Origin: Oscillatoriales cyanobacterium CG2_30_40_61
GTDB lineage: Bacteria; Cyanobacteriota; Cyanobacteriia; Cyanobacteriales; Microcoleaceae
Length of the DNA: 64,000 nt
Assembly (NCBI GenBank): GCA_001873365.1
Contig: MNYZ01000033.1
Coordinates: 22,961-86,960, forward strand
Direction of reading: 5' to 3'
Below, piece by piece: positions 1 to 10,157 of this stretch (its first letter is position 1; each line of letters starts with the position of its first letter). The notes beneath the pieces were generated by a model, which worked only from the letters and a program-made list of their open reading frames with translations, had not been told where the DNA came from and did no database searches. The position numbers and the translations under genes were made by a program.

Positions 1-1
1 T

Positions 2-2206
2 GATTGGGAAATAGAAATGGAAAATTACTCTATTTTATTAGTAAATCTCAAGCAAAATTCTCCATTAAATTACTTAAAAATGCTCCAACAAACAGCATAT
101 AATTTAAGAGAAGTTGTTGATCAACCGGATTTATTAATTGGCAGTGCCTACGATGAAACGGTGATTTTTCCTAAGTATCATCAAGATAATGAGCTTAGTG
201 CTTTTGTTTTTGCCTATACCTATAAACTGATACTTGCCTATCTGTTTGGTAACTATAACCAAGCCCTAGATTATATTGCCCAAATTAACGTTTATTTGAT
301 GACAACAGCTAAAACAATTTACACTCCGTTTTTCCATTTTTATGCTAGTTTAACCTACTTAGCACTAGGCTCAAGACAGTCAGAAATTGAACAAGCTAAG
401 ACTCTTAATTTGGTGGAAACTCATCAAACTATTCTGGCTGAATGGGCGCGCCATGCCCCGATGAATCATTTGCATAAATGGTATTTAGTTGAGGCACAAC
501 GGCAACATTTTTTAGGGAATAATGCCCAGGTTATAGATAATTATGATCGAGCTATTGCTGGAGCTAAAGAAAACCAATATATCCAAGAAGAAGCTTTGGC
601 AAATGAACTGGCAGCTAAATTTTATCTAACTTGGAATAAGGAAAAAATTGCCTCTGTTTATATGCAAGAAGCCTACTACTGTTATGCCAAATGGGGGGCT
701 ACAGCTAAAGTTATTAATTTAGAAAAATCCTATCCCAAACTCCTCGCACCCATCCTAGCAAAAACTCACCCAACTGACTTATTCAAAGAAACAATCTCAC
801 GGTCAACTATTACTTCTAGTCAAACTTATAGTAGTGTCTCGGAAGCCCTAGATTTATCAACTTTGTTGAAAGCTTCTCAAGCTATTTCTGGAGAAATTGA
901 ACTTAATCAACTGTTAATAACTCTCTTAAAAATAGTCATTGCTAATGCCGGGGCTAACAAGTGTGTTTTCATCCTCAAACAAGATCTTGATCTAAAATTA
1001 GTCGCCCTAGTAGAAGATGAAAAATTACCACAACTGTTACCATCAATTCCCCTAGAATTAAGCACGGATGTGCCGATTAGTTTAGTAAATCATGTGAAGC
1101 GGAATTTAAAACCTCTAGTCCTCGCAGATGCTAGAATTAATTCTCGGTTTATGGCTGATAGTTACCTGCAAAAATACCAGCCAAAAAGTGTTATTTGTAG
1201 TCCTATTATTAATCAAGGGCAGTTAATTGGGATTTTATATTTGGAAAATAATCTGACCGTGGGAGCGTTTACAAATGAACGGGTGGAACTTTTAAATCTG
1301 ATTTGTTCTCAAGCTGCTATTTCCCTAGAAAATGCTCGTTTATATCAAGTCTCTCAACAAGCTTTAACTGACCTGCAACACGCCCAAATTCAAATTATCC
1401 AAAGTGAAAAAATGTCGGCTTTAGGGAATTTAGTTGCTGGTGTAGCACATGAAATTAATAATCCCGTTAGTTTTCTCTCGGGTAATATTCAGCCCGCCTT
1501 AGATTATATCAATGATTTATTTAACTTGCTCGATCTCGTCCAAGAACAATATCCAGAATTAGACTCAAAAGTTAAACAAAAAATCACAGCCATCGAACTA
1601 GATTATATTAGAGAAGATTTACCCCAATTAGTCGGTTCGATAGCAGAAGGAGTCAAACGAATTCAAGATATTAGTATAAGTCTGAGAACTTTCTCCCGCT
1701 CCGATAGCGATCACCCCATTGCCTGTAATATTCATGATGGTATTGATAGCACCTTGATGATTCTCAAACATCGCCTCAAAGCCAATGATAAACGTCCAGA
1801 AATTAAGGTGATTAAAGACTATGGTGATTTACCACTCATCCTCTGTTATGCCGGACAACTAAATCAGGTATTTATGAATATTTTAAGTAATGCGATCGAT
1901 GCAGTAGAAGAATCTAATCTGGGAAAAAGTTATTCAGAAATCAGTGATCAAATTATGATTAAAACTGAGTTATCTAGTAATCACAAACAGGTAATTATTC
2001 GGATTCAAGATAATGGAATTGGCATGAGTCAGGAGCTAAAGGAAAAGATATTTGACCATTTGTTTACTACAAAAGAAGTAGGGAAAGGTACGGGTTTAGG
2101 GTTAGCGATCACCCGACAAATTATTCAGGAAAAACACTCAGGTATAATAGAGGTAACTTCAAGTTTGGGTCAAGGTACACAATTCCAGATTTCAATTCCT
2201 TGTTGA
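2..2206 (+). CDS. GAF-domain sensor histidine kinase, C-terminal part (5' end outside window)
   Basis: This is the C-terminal part of a large signalling protein. The reading frame is open to the left edge: five codons precede the first ATG at 17 with no stop, so the true start lies outside. Residues about 1-270 are helical, TPR-like sequence of the type linking the ATPase module to the sensor in giant cyanobacterial kinase/AAA/GAF proteins. A GAF domain spans about 280-450. The dimerisation/phosphoacceptor box is AHEINNP (His near residue 483), and the HATPase domain has an N box with NAIDAV and G boxes DNGIGM and GTGLGLAI. All kinase motifs are present, so it should be active. An N-terminal Ser/Thr kinase domain upstream is inferred from the family and not seen. 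The ligand is unknown. Confidence 0.85.
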   Translation, partial: DWEIEMENYSILLVNLKQNSPLNYLKMLQQTAYNLREVVDQPDLLIGSAYDETVIFPKYHQDNELSAFVFAYTYKLILAYLFGNYNQALDYIAQINVYLMTTAKTIYTPFFHFYASLTYLALGSRQSEIEQAKTLNLVETHQTILAEWARHAPMNHLHKWYLVEAQRQHFLGNNAQVIDNYDRAIAGAKENQYIQEEALANELAAKFYLTWNKEKIASVYMQEAYYCYAKWGATAKVINLEKSYPKLLAPILAKTHPTDLFKETISRSTITSSQTYSSVSEALDLSTLLKASQAISGEIELNQLLITLLKIVIANAGANKCVFILKQDLDLKLVALVEDEKLPQLLPSIPLELSTDVPISLVNHVKRNLKPLVLADARINSRFMADSYLQKYQPKSVICSPIINQGQLIGILYLENNLTVGAFTNERVELLNLICSQAAISLENARLYQVSQQALTDLQHAQIQIIQSEKMSALGNLVAGVAHEINNPVSFLSGNIQPALDYINDLFNLLDLVQEQYPELDSKVKQKITAIELDYIREDLPQLVGSIAEGVKRIQDISISLRTFSRSDSDHPIACNIHDGIDSTLMILKHRLKANDKRPEIKVIKDYGDLPLILCYAGQLNQVFMNILSNAIDAVEESNLGKSYSEISDQIMIKTELSSNHKQVIIRIQDNGIGMSQELKEKIFDHLFTTKEVGKGTGLGLAITRQIIQEKHSGIIEVTSSLGQGTQFQISIPC

Positions 2207-2235
2207 TTTAGGATTGCTATAACGGAAGAACTAAG

Positions 2236-2886
2236 TTATTTTTCTGTAATTTTTGCTTTAATAAATTCTCTGAATGCTTTCTCTGCATCAATTTCATCTT
2301 GTTGGGCTTGCTCTAAAAATTTATATAAATATTCCTTTTCAACTCCCGGAAAAGTAGGACTGCGATCGCATTCTTGATAAGTCTTTTCTTGGAGTTGGTA
2401 AATCCGCCATTCTTGACCATTATAGCTCCAAAATTCAGGCACACCCATGGCTGCATATAGGCGATTTTTGTCAATATCAGTGTGGGTAATATCGACTTCT
2501 ACCACGAGATCCGGGGCGGGATCTTCAGCTAAATTAACTTTACGCCCCGCTACTTTCGCCTGATTTTGAATATAGTAAGCATTATCCGGTTCAGCCCCTC
2601 GATCTAAGTCTTCTCGATCTAAGGTTGTCGATCCCATAGTTTTAATCTTCATACCCATCTCAAATACGAGAATGATGATAAAACGTTCGATCAATCGCAG
2701 GGCAAATTCGTGACTTTCTAAAGGCATACTAATTTCGAGAATTCCATGATCATAAGTTAGGCGGGCGGCTCGACTTTCGGGTAGGGCGTGAAGAATTTGT
2801 TGATATCCTTGCCAGGTTAAACCTCGCAGGGTGACGCGCTTTTCACCCAAAATTGATTGGTGAATTGGGGGTGCGGTAGCTACCAT
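2236..2886 (-). CDS. Uma2-family (DUF820) putative endonuclease
   Basis: Member of the Uma2/DUF820 family, which is greatly expanded in cyanobacteria and has a PD-(D/E)XK nuclease fold. The 216-residue length is normal. The fold is visible as an N-terminal WQGYQQIL segment, the ISMP strand, EPDNAYYI in the middle, and the core APDLVVEVD followed by a HTDIDK helix; the Asp and Glu of this core are the expected metal ligands. The C-terminal 30 residues are charged and helical. It runs convergently with the upstream kinase, 29 bp apart, and a second family member lies at 44001-44573. The biological role of these proteins is not settled; nuclease activity is inferred from the fold. Confidence 0.85.
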   Translation of the reverse strand: MVATAPPIHQSILGEKRVTLRGLTWQGYQQILHALPESRAARLTYDHGILEISMPLESHEFALRLIERFIIILVFEMGMKIKTMGSTTLDREDLDRGAEPDNAYYIQNQAKVAGRKVNLAEDPAPDLVVEVDITHTDIDKNRLYAAMGVPEFWSYNGQEWRIYQLQEKTYQECDRSPTFPGVEKEYLYKFLEQAQQDEIDAEKAFREFIKAKITEK

Positions 2887-2949
2887 ATTATTAGGTTTGG
2901 GATTGATTTTGTGTTTTATAATTACAAATTATAGCAGTTTTCAACTACG

Positions 2950-3753
2950 CTATGAGTCCCTGGGAAATTCATCCATAGGACTACCTAATAATTCAAGAAT
3001 AGTATCAACATGATTTAACTCTCCCACAATCCGCCGGACTGGTTTCGGCCAGACCTTAATTAATGTGGGGGTGGCGGAAATTTGATCGGCTTCTGCTAAG
3101 TCGGGATGTTTTAAAACGTCAATCACTTTTAAAGTGTAAGCATGACTAACTGAACCTTCTAAGAGTTGATGCAGGGTTTGCAAGGTTGTTTCTGTCACCA
3201 GACTATGACCGGAGACAAATAACCGTAAAATATAGCCTTTAGTTTCAGTCTGTTCTAGTTGGGGAGATCTTGAAGAATCTTGGGTTTCCGGTAGGCTTTC
3301 GGCCCTGGGGAAATCATCACTCAAATTGTTTTTTTTGACCTGAACAATCAGATCATGATTCTCCCACAGTTGGGGAAACTGCTCATAGTAAGTCGCAATA
3401 ATTAAAGGGTTACAAACTTCTTCGGAATTTTTTCTGGGTTGCCAAACTAAATCCCCGGTATCAAACAGGGTATTTAATAAAGTTTGGTATTGCAAAACTA
3501 GGGGATAGGCTTCTGCAGAAAACTGAATCTCCTGGGTTTGGGGGTTGACCCATTGATCATAGGTGGCGGTGTAGCAAGGAATTAAAAAATGAGGAGGTTC
3601 AGGTAAACCCAGGAATTCTTGCAAATAAATACAAAGATCAGAATGCCAACGACGCTGTTTATTCGGGTCGATACAATAAACTAAATCTCCCCCGGGGGTG
3701 AATAAAGCGATCGCTTTAAATGAATGATTGACCGGAGATTGAAATAAATTCAA
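2950..3753 (-). CDS. KaiB-fold domain protein with unknown N-terminal domain
   Basis: A 267-residue two-part protein. Residues about 172-257 match the KaiB/SasA-sensor thioredoxin-like fold: an opening YILRLFVSG strand, then LKVIDVLKHPDLAE, the hallmark ATPTLIK, and a PVRRIVGEL segment. Residues 1-145 form a separate domain (ALFTPGGDLVYCIDP near the start) that I do not recognise, followed by a polar Ser/Glu-rich linker at 146-170. True KaiB is about 100 residues and sits with kaiA or kaiC, neither of which is here. The gene is on the same strand as, and downstream of, the PilT-type gene but 137 bp away. A link to clock output or to KaiC-like ATPases is inferred from the domain only. Confidence 0.8.
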   Translation of the reverse strand: MNLFQSPVNHSFKAIALFTPGGDLVYCIDPNKQRRWHSDLCIYLQEFLGLPEPPHFLIPCYTATYDQWVNPQTQEIQFSAEAYPLVLQYQTLLNTLFDTGDLVWQPRKNSEEVCNPLIIATYYEQFPQLWENHDLIVQVKKNNLSDDFPRAESLPETQDSSRSPQLEQTETKGYILRLFVSGHSLVTETTLQTLHQLLEGSVSHAYTLKVIDVLKHPDLAEADQISATPTLIKVWPKPVRRIVGELNHVDTILELLGSPMDEFPRDS

Positions 3754-3804
3754 GGTATCATTCCATCTGTAAAAAATGGGGCATGGGGAATAGACTAATA
3801 ACTG

Positions 3805-3865
3805 GTACGGGCGAGTTCTTTTAGATCTGAGCTAATCATCTCAATCTCGATGAACCCGCCCCTAC
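3805..3865. repeat. Palindromic GTAGGGGCGGGTTC-type repeat element
   Basis: A 14-bp arm at 3805-3818 (gtacgggcgagttc) faces its near-complement at 3852-3865 (gaacccgcccctac), with 12 of 14 positions pairing. The same 14-mer appears exactly at 63804-63817 near the other end of the window, so this is a dispersed element. It fills the gap between the KaiB-fold gene and the PilT-type gene. Confidence 0.5.
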
Positions 3866-3890
3866 AACTGATCACTGATTACTGATGTTG

Positions 3891-5138
3891 TTAGACCCGT
3901 CCTCGCAACATTTGGCTCATCTCGTTAGGGAAAGGAGAAACCTCTAAACAAATCTCCTCCGTAATTCGTCCTTCCTGATAAAGTGTGTAAAGAGATTTGT
4001 TCATAGTCGTCATTCCCTCATAGGTATCTTTGAGCATAATTTGATTGATCTCTTCAAACTTGTCTTTCACGATATATTCCTTAATCACATCCGTATTAAT
4101 CAAAACATCGTGAAAAGCAGCCCGTTTACCATCGGTGGTTTTACACAACAATTGAGCAATAATAGCCACCAAAGATTCAGAAATAGAAACTTTAATTGCC
4201 GATTGTTCCTCAGCAGTAAACATATCTAAAATCCGAGTTAAGGTTTTTACCGCACTATTAGTGTGTAAGGTTCCAGAGACTAAGTGACCTGTTTGTGCTG
4301 CTTTTAAGGCAATTTGCATTGATTCTTTATCCCGAATTTCTCCCACAAGTAAAACATCTGGATCTTGACGCAAAGCCCCTTTAAGAGCATTAAAAAACTT
4401 CAAGGTATGACGTCCGACTTCTCGGTGTTTAATCAGGGATTTTTTACTTTCATGAACAAATTCTACCGGGTCTTCAATAGTAATAATATTGTAGGCATAG
4501 TTGCGGTTCATGTAGTCAATCATTGCCGCTAGGGTAGTAGACTTACCTGACCCCGTTGGCCCAGTAACTAGAATTAATCCCTTGTGATATTGACAGATTT
4601 TTTTAAATACCTCTGGTAACTTCAACTGTTCCAAAGTCAAAATCGACGAACCAATTAACCGCAACACCAATGAAGGGCCATTGAGGGCGTCAAAAATGCT
4701 AATCCGAATTCGCACAAAACCTAAATCTGCTGCGCCGTCAAAGTCTAAGTTTTCTTGAAATTGCTGGATTTCCTCATCGGTCAACACCTCCATTAACCAA
4801 CTCATAAACGTATTCAAGTCGGTCTTCGGCCACTCTAAAGGCACAATATCCCCCCGTTTCCGAAAGCGTGGGGGCTCATTCACCCCTAAGTGAACGTCCG
4901 AAGCTCCCTCCTCATTAGCTAGTCTCACAATCTCCACTAAGGTAGGGTTTCCCGGGCTCGGGCCTCTATTTCTGGGTGCTACCATCACCCTGGTTGTAGC
5001 TACGGTAGCCTGAGCCGGTGCAGAAATGGCCGTAGCAACGGTCGCGCCCGGAGGTGGAGGTGCTTTGGGTGCGGGTGGACGAGGTGGAAGCCCTGGTACT
5101 GGCGGACGAGGCACAGGCGGACGCTCTGATTGTGTCAT
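3891..5138 (-). CDS. pilT: PilT-family twitching motility ATPase with proline-rich N terminus
   Basis: Type IV pilus retraction-type ATPase of the PilT/PilU secretion ATPase family. It shows the Walker A GPTGSGKST at residues about 193-201, the Asp box IITIEDPVEF, Walker B DVLLVGEIRD and the His box TGHLVSGTLHTN. Length from the chosen start is 415 residues, against about 370 for standard PilT; the surplus is an unusual N terminus of roughly 60 residues rich in Pro, Ala and Thr. The frame extends upstream to 5234, but those residues look non-coding, so the ATG at 5138 (MTQSERPPVP) is preferred. Cyanobacteria usually have two PilT-like ATPases, and which paralogue this is cannot be decided here. 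It acts at the inner-membrane base of the pilus, powering disassembly of pilin and so motility and DNA uptake. Confidence 0.88.
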   Translation of the reverse strand: MTQSERPPVPRPPVPGLPPRPPAPKAPPPPGATVATAISAPAQATVATTRVMVAPRNRGPSPGNPTLVEIVRLANEEGASDVHLGVNEPPRFRKRGDIVPLEWPKTDLNTFMSWLMEVLTDEEIQQFQENLDFDGAADLGFVRIRISIFDALNGPSLVLRLIGSSILTLEQLKLPEVFKKICQYHKGLILVTGPTGSGKSTTLAAMIDYMNRNYAYNIITIEDPVEFVHESKKSLIKHREVGRHTLKFFNALKGALRQDPDVLLVGEIRDKESMQIALKAAQTGHLVSGTLHTNSAVKTLTRILDMFTAEEQSAIKVSISESLVAIIAQLLCKTTDGKRAAFHDVLINTDVIKEYIVKDKFEEINQIMLKDTYEGMTTMNKSLYTLYQEGRITEEICLEVSPFPNEMSQMLRGRV

Positions 5139-5244
5139 ATCGCGTGACCTTAGAATAGAAACAATTAATTTTAGCTGAAATCTTAAAATCCCATATCCCC
5201 AGTTTACCCCCCAATCCGGTGTTGTCGCAAACAATATAGCGCTA

Positions 5245-5314
5245 GGGAATAGGGAATGGGGAATAGGTAATAGGTAATAGGTAATAGGTAATAGGTAATA
5301 GGTAATAGGTAATA
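5245..5314. repeat. Heptamer tandem repeat (gggaata/ggtaata), 10 units
   Basis: Ten consecutive 7-bp units: three of gggaat(a/g) followed by seven perfect ggtaata units. It lies upstream of the PilT-type gene and ahead of the divergent amidase gene. This is a short tandemly repeated repetitive (STRR) sequence of the kind known in filamentous cyanobacteria. Because seven is not a multiple of three, it is not coding. Confidence 0.9.
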
Positions 5315-5396
5315 GATGTTAGTTTTTCCCTGAATCATGATAAACTTCAAGCAGAATCAACGGTTGTCGATCAATATTTTACTTGAGTGAATTACT

Positions 5397-6806
5397 ATGA
5401 ATTCAGTGGATTTAGCATTTACTTCTGCCCTAGAACAAGCCCAATTAATTAATTCTAAAGTTATCTCCCCTTTAGAATTAATTAATCTTTATTTAGATCG
5501 AATTCAACGGTTAAATCCTGTATTGGGTTGTTATTTTACCGTGATGGCAGATAGAGCTTTAGGATTAGCCAAAACCCAAACCGAACAATTAGTCCAGATT
5601 TCAGATATTAACGATTTACCACCTTTTTTTGGGGTTCCCATTTCTATTAAAGATCTAAACCCCGTTGCCGGAGTCCCCTGTACCTACGGTTCCCGGGCTT
5701 TAGTTGATAGAATTGCCACCTATGATGATGGGGTAGTCAGCCGGATTCGTCAAGCCGGATTTAATATTTTAGGGAAAACGGCAACCTCAGAAATCGGTTC
5801 CCTACCCTACACCGAACCCGATGGCTTTCCCCCCGCCCGCAACCCTTGGAATTTAGACCACACCCCCGGAGGCTCCAGTGGTGGGTCGGCGGCGGCCGTT
5901 GCCGCCGGGTTGTCCCCGGTCGCCCATGGCTCCGATGGTGGGGGCTCGGTGCGCGGCCCAGCTTTTTGTTGTGGTTTAGTGGGAATTAAACCGACTCGGG
6001 GGCGGGTTTCCCATGCTCCGGTGGGGGACTTCCAAAGCGGGATTTCTACCGATGGCCCCCTAGCCCGTACCGTGGCCGATGCCGCGGCTTTACTTGATAT
6101 TATGTCGGGATATATTTTGGGTGATCCCTATTGGTTACCTGACCCAAATCCTTCATTTTTAGCCGCAACTAAACAACCACCCAAGTCTTTAAAAATTGCG
6201 ATCGCTACTTCGGTTTTACCTATTGATAAAATATCCCCAAACTGTGAACAAGCGGTTAAAAATACGGTTAAAATCCTAGAACAATTGGGTCATCAAATCG
6301 AACCGATTAACCTTGATTTTAGTGATATTATTGAACCGTTTATTTTAGTCTGGAAATCCGGTGTAGCATCGGCGGGAATTCCTCCAGAATATTTAGGTTC
6401 GGTGAATCAATGGTTAATAGAAACCCAAATCACAGCCGGACAATATTTGCAAGCGGTGTCTAAAATGCAGGTCGGTGGTCGTCAAATTGTGGCATCTTTA
6501 AGCGCCTTTGATGTGGTGGTTTTACCGACCTATACCCACCCAGCAATTCGGGTCGGAGAATATGCCCAACTTTCCCCTCCTGAAACCTTACAACGGATTA
6601 CAGAATGGATTTCTCCCTGTCCCGGATTTAATGTTAGTGGTCAACCGGCGATCGCAATACCCACCGGATTTACCCCAGAAGGTTTACCCCTGGGGGTGCA
6701 GTTAGTGGGAAAACCAGCCTCGGAAGCCACTTTAATCGCTTTAGCTGCCCAACTCGAAGCCGCACAACCCTTTTCCCACCACCGCCCCCCGATAGCGATC
6801 GGATAA
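5397..6806 (+). CDS. Amidase (amidase-signature family)
   Basis: Serine amidase with the Ser-cisSer-Lys triad. The Lys lies in PISIKDLNPV near residue 84, and the Gly/Ser-rich signature TPGGSSGGSAAAVAAG with DGGGSVRGPA supplies both serines. The 469-residue length is typical. It belongs to the same superfamily as GatA, and gatB lies at 11815-13305, but this gene is unlinked to it. Its substrate loop (YTEPDGFPPARNPW) and C terminus resemble general amidases, which hydrolyse small amides to acid and ammonia. The substrate cannot be read from the sequence. No signal peptide is seen, so it should be cytosolic. Confidence 0.85.
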   Translation: MNSVDLAFTSALEQAQLINSKVISPLELINLYLDRIQRLNPVLGCYFTVMADRALGLAKTQTEQLVQISDINDLPPFFGVPISIKDLNPVAGVPCTYGSRALVDRIATYDDGVVSRIRQAGFNILGKTATSEIGSLPYTEPDGFPPARNPWNLDHTPGGSSGGSAAAVAAGLSPVAHGSDGGGSVRGPAFCCGLVGIKPTRGRVSHAPVGDFQSGISTDGPLARTVADAAALLDIMSGYILGDPYWLPDPNPSFLAATKQPPKSLKIAIATSVLPIDKISPNCEQAVKNTVKILEQLGHQIEPINLDFSDIIEPFILVWKSGVASAGIPPEYLGSVNQWLIETQITAGQYLQAVSKMQVGGRQIVASLSAFDVVVLPTYTHPAIRVGEYAQLSPPETLQRITEWISPCPGFNVSGQPAIAIPTGFTPEGLPLGVQLVGKPASEATLIALAAQLEAAQPFSHHRPPIAIG

Positions 6807-6850
6807 TTCGATGCTAAACTTTTGAGATTGTTTAACCTCGATCTGAGATT

Positions 6851-8515
6851 ATGGTTCAAATTCCCCGTTTTGCCATCAAACGCCAGTGCAAACAATGGTT
6901 ATTTCCCCTGAGTCTTTTCACAACTACTATTTTAAGTGGTTTTCCTCTGTTTACCCTTCCCCTTCGGGCGGCGGAATCCGTTGTAATTAGACAGGGATTT
7001 ATTTATGCGACGGTTTCCGTCAAAGACTTAAAAGAATTTGCAGAAACAGGGAAAGTTCCTGTGGGTTTATTGGGTTATTTTAGCTTTTTAAAGCCCGAAC
7101 AAAAGCAACAGGCTTTAGGAGCTTTAAATATTAAAATTAAAATTAAAAATGAAACCGTTGAAGCAATTGTTAATAGTCAAGTGGGAACTAGATTATTAAC
7201 CGATATTGATACAATTATTTCTGCGGATAAATCCCAAGGAGGAGTCGCCATAAAACAAGCGATTCTGTCTTCTGCTGAATCTGAACAAGGGTTATCGGTT
7301 ATTAATTTTTTAGAGAACTATCCTTTACCGACTATTGAGATTAATCTTCCGCGAGCTTTCGGGGTTTTAAAACAATTAAATCAAGGATTTTGGCAAACTC
7401 AAAGGTTACTTTTAGAAGTCTTACCTAAACTCACCCCGGAAGGATCTCAAGCTCCATCAATTCCTTTTGATCCGAGTCAAATTGGGCCGGGAAAAGTGGA
7501 AATTACTCGCATAGAATTACAGGATAAACAACGCGATCGCAATATTCCCGTTTATATTTATTCCTCCTCAACCGCCACACCCGATAAACCCTTAATTCTT
7601 TATTCCCATGGTCGAGGTTCGGATTATCAAGAATTACGATATTTAATGGAACATTTAGCCTCCCATGGCTATACAGTTATTGTTCCTGAACATCCTGGGA
7701 GTAACGCGACTTTTGTAGATAAGAATTTGTTTTTATCTCCTACAGAAGTTATCGAACGTCCCCAAGATTTGATTTTTACCTTGAATGAATTAGAAAAATT
7801 GAATACAAATGATCCCAAATTTAAAGGTAAATTTAATACTAATAATACTTTGGTTTTTGGATATTCTTTCGGCGGAGCAACTGCTTTAGCTTTAGCTGGG
7901 GGAGAGTTCCAAATTGATCAATTAAGGAAAAGTTGTGATCAGAGTTTTATTAGCTTTAGTTTAGGAAAAGCCACCCAATGTTTAGCCGCAGAGCTCCCTA
8001 AAGATCGCTATAGATTTAGTGATCCACGAATTAAACGAGCGATCGCATTTTCCCCCACCGCTTCGGTTATATTCGGAAAAACCGGATTAAATCAAGTTCA
8101 AGTTCCTACTTTAATTTTAACCCAATCATCCGATAAAGTTACCCCCGCTTTACCCGAACAAATTGCTATTTTTTCCCAAATTAAAACCGAAAAATTATTA
8201 TTAGGGGTTTTAGGAGCCACCCATTTAAGTGTCAGAGATCCCGGAACAATTGGGGATCAAAGCTGGATTCCTGTGACTCCCATTTCCGGCGGTGAAATCG
8301 TCGGAGATGCCTCAAAAGATGTTAAGAATTACGCTAAAGCTATGGTTTTAGCGGACGCCGCCCAACTGACTCCCGAAGCCCAAAAATATCAGGTATTCCT
8401 GACTCCAGAATACTATAAATTTATCTCAACTCCTGCTTTTCCCGTGCGTTTAATTAAGGATATTCCCCCAGAAACTCAAGTGTTTATCGAGGAGTTATTA
8501 AAAACTCAGTATTAA
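6851..8515 (+). CDS. Secreted alpha/beta hydrolase with DUF1400 domain
   Basis: A 554-residue exported hydrolase. It begins with a basic N terminus and hydrophobic stretch ending at LPLRAAES, a good signal peptide. Residues about 40-190 match the cyanobacterial DUF1400 region (FIYATVSVKDLKEFAETGKVP). A C-terminal alpha/beta hydrolase fold follows: ILYSHGRGS oxyanion loop, VIVPEHPGSN, the nucleophile elbow GYSFGGATA and a catalytic His in GATHLS. It resembles platelet-activating-factor acetylhydrolase/dienelactone-type enzymes. It lies 44 bp after the amidase on the same strand and may be cotranscribed. The periplasmic ester substrate is unknown. Confidence 0.85.
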   Translation: MVQIPRFAIKRQCKQWLFPLSLFTTTILSGFPLFTLPLRAAESVVIRQGFIYATVSVKDLKEFAETGKVPVGLLGYFSFLKPEQKQQALGALNIKIKIKNETVEAIVNSQVGTRLLTDIDTIISADKSQGGVAIKQAILSSAESEQGLSVINFLENYPLPTIEINLPRAFGVLKQLNQGFWQTQRLLLEVLPKLTPEGSQAPSIPFDPSQIGPGKVEITRIELQDKQRDRNIPVYIYSSSTATPDKPLILYSHGRGSDYQELRYLMEHLASHGYTVIVPEHPGSNATFVDKNLFLSPTEVIERPQDLIFTLNELEKLNTNDPKFKGKFNTNNTLVFGYSFGGATALALAGGEFQIDQLRKSCDQSFISFSLGKATQCLAAELPKDRYRFSDPRIKRAIAFSPTASVIFGKTGLNQVQVPTLILTQSSDKVTPALPEQIAIFSQIKTEKLLLGVLGATHLSVRDPGTIGDQSWIPVTPISGGEIVGDASKDVKNYAKAMVLADAAQLTPEAQKYQVFLTPEYYKFISTPAFPVRLIKDIPPETQVFIEELLKTQY

Positions 8516-8600
8516 TGGGTATAATTATAGTTAGGATGTACAAACCCTCAAAATCTGATTACAATAAAATCCCATAATATCTATATCTTAAAAATCGCTT

Positions 8601-8825
8601 ATGACTCCTAAAAAAATTCTCGGCTGGGGCGCCGTTGCCTTAGTTGTTGTGTTTATTTCCTCTGGTGATACGTTTAAATTTTTGCCCAAACCTGCCAGAG
8701 ATGCCAGTAAAACCAGTCGTCAATTTGTTGTTAGTTTATGGCCGAAATGGTTAAAACCTAAAGATACTAACGAACAACGGGAGAAAGAAATTGAAAAACT
8801 TGATAAGGGTCAGCCAGTAAAATAG
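8601..8825 (+). CDS. Small single-pass membrane protein, unknown function
   Basis: A 74-residue protein not recognised as a named family. It has one N-terminal hydrophobic segment (about residues 7-20, WGAVALVVVFISS) and then a basic, charged tail with several Lys and Glu residues. It sits 85 bp after the DUF1400 hydrolase on the same strand and ends just before a G-rich/C-rich repeat block. Coding is supported by a sensible ATG and a plausible membrane-anchor architecture, but no homologue is asserted. Confidence 0.6.
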   Translation: MTPKKILGWGAVALVVVFISSGDTFKFLPKPARDASKTSRQFVVSLWPKWLKPKDTNEQREKEIEKLDKGQPVK

Positions 8826-8971
8826 GGAGGCAGCAGGGGAGGCAGGGGAAGGAAGGAGTTAGAAGTTAGGACTTAGGACTTAGAAGTTAGGAATAAATAA
8901 TTACTCCCCCTGCTCCTCCACTCCCCCTGCTCCCCCTGCTCCTCCACTCCCCCTGCTCCCCCTGCTCTGCT
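8826..8971. repeat. Repeat-rich convergent intergenic block
   Basis: The gap between two convergent genes holds three blocks. At 8824-8853 the sequence is purine-rich (gggaggcagcaggggaggc). At 8854-8895 there are six heptamers of aggactt/agaagtt type. At about 8902-8966 there are alternating ctccccctg and ctcctcca units. The G-rich and C-rich ends are complementary and could pair into a long hairpin, which would suit a bidirectional terminator. Confidence 0.65.
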
Positions 8972-9979
<1,008 letters not shown>

Positions 9980-9995
9980 TCAAGTGTTGATTGGG

Positions 9996-10007
9996 TTTGT
10001 ATACAAA
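9996..10007. promoter_or_regulatory. Perfect 12-bp palindrome TTTGTATACAAA upstream of ilvC
   Basis: TTTGTATACAAA is its own reverse complement and begins 29 bp before the ilvC start codon. The position is right for an operator or a structured leader. It lacks the 8-bp spacer of the NtcA consensus (GTA-N8-TAC), so I do not assign it to a known regulator. Confidence 0.35.
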
Positions 10008-10157
10008 ACTTCCATCATATCATTAAAACTAATCCTGGTGCTGACAAGTTAAATAATCGGGAATGGGCTATGGGCAACCTGGGGTTATGGGTTGGTCTGG
10101 ATAAATCTGTCTAATCTGACAATCCTCGTTTTAAATCTATTGCTAATTTGTTAAAAC

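Noticed and set aside
4966..5214. Ser/Thr-rich minus-strand frame over the PilT-type N terminus
   Set aside because: It is an alternative frame of the Pro-rich PilT N terminus with low-complexity composition.
5245..5314. Possible CRISPR array
   Set aside because: The repeats are 7 bp with no spacers, so this is an STRR tandem repeat and not a CRISPR.
5397..6806. GatA subunit of the tRNA amidotransferase
   Set aside because: It has the amidase signature but is unlinked to gatB and its substrate-loop sequence is more like general amidases; I leave it unnamed.
10100..10157. Short plus-strand frame resembling NPRFKSIANLLKLNLEIV
   Set aside because: No start, no recognisable family and interrupted by stops; probably chance or the decayed end of the 105-aa gene.
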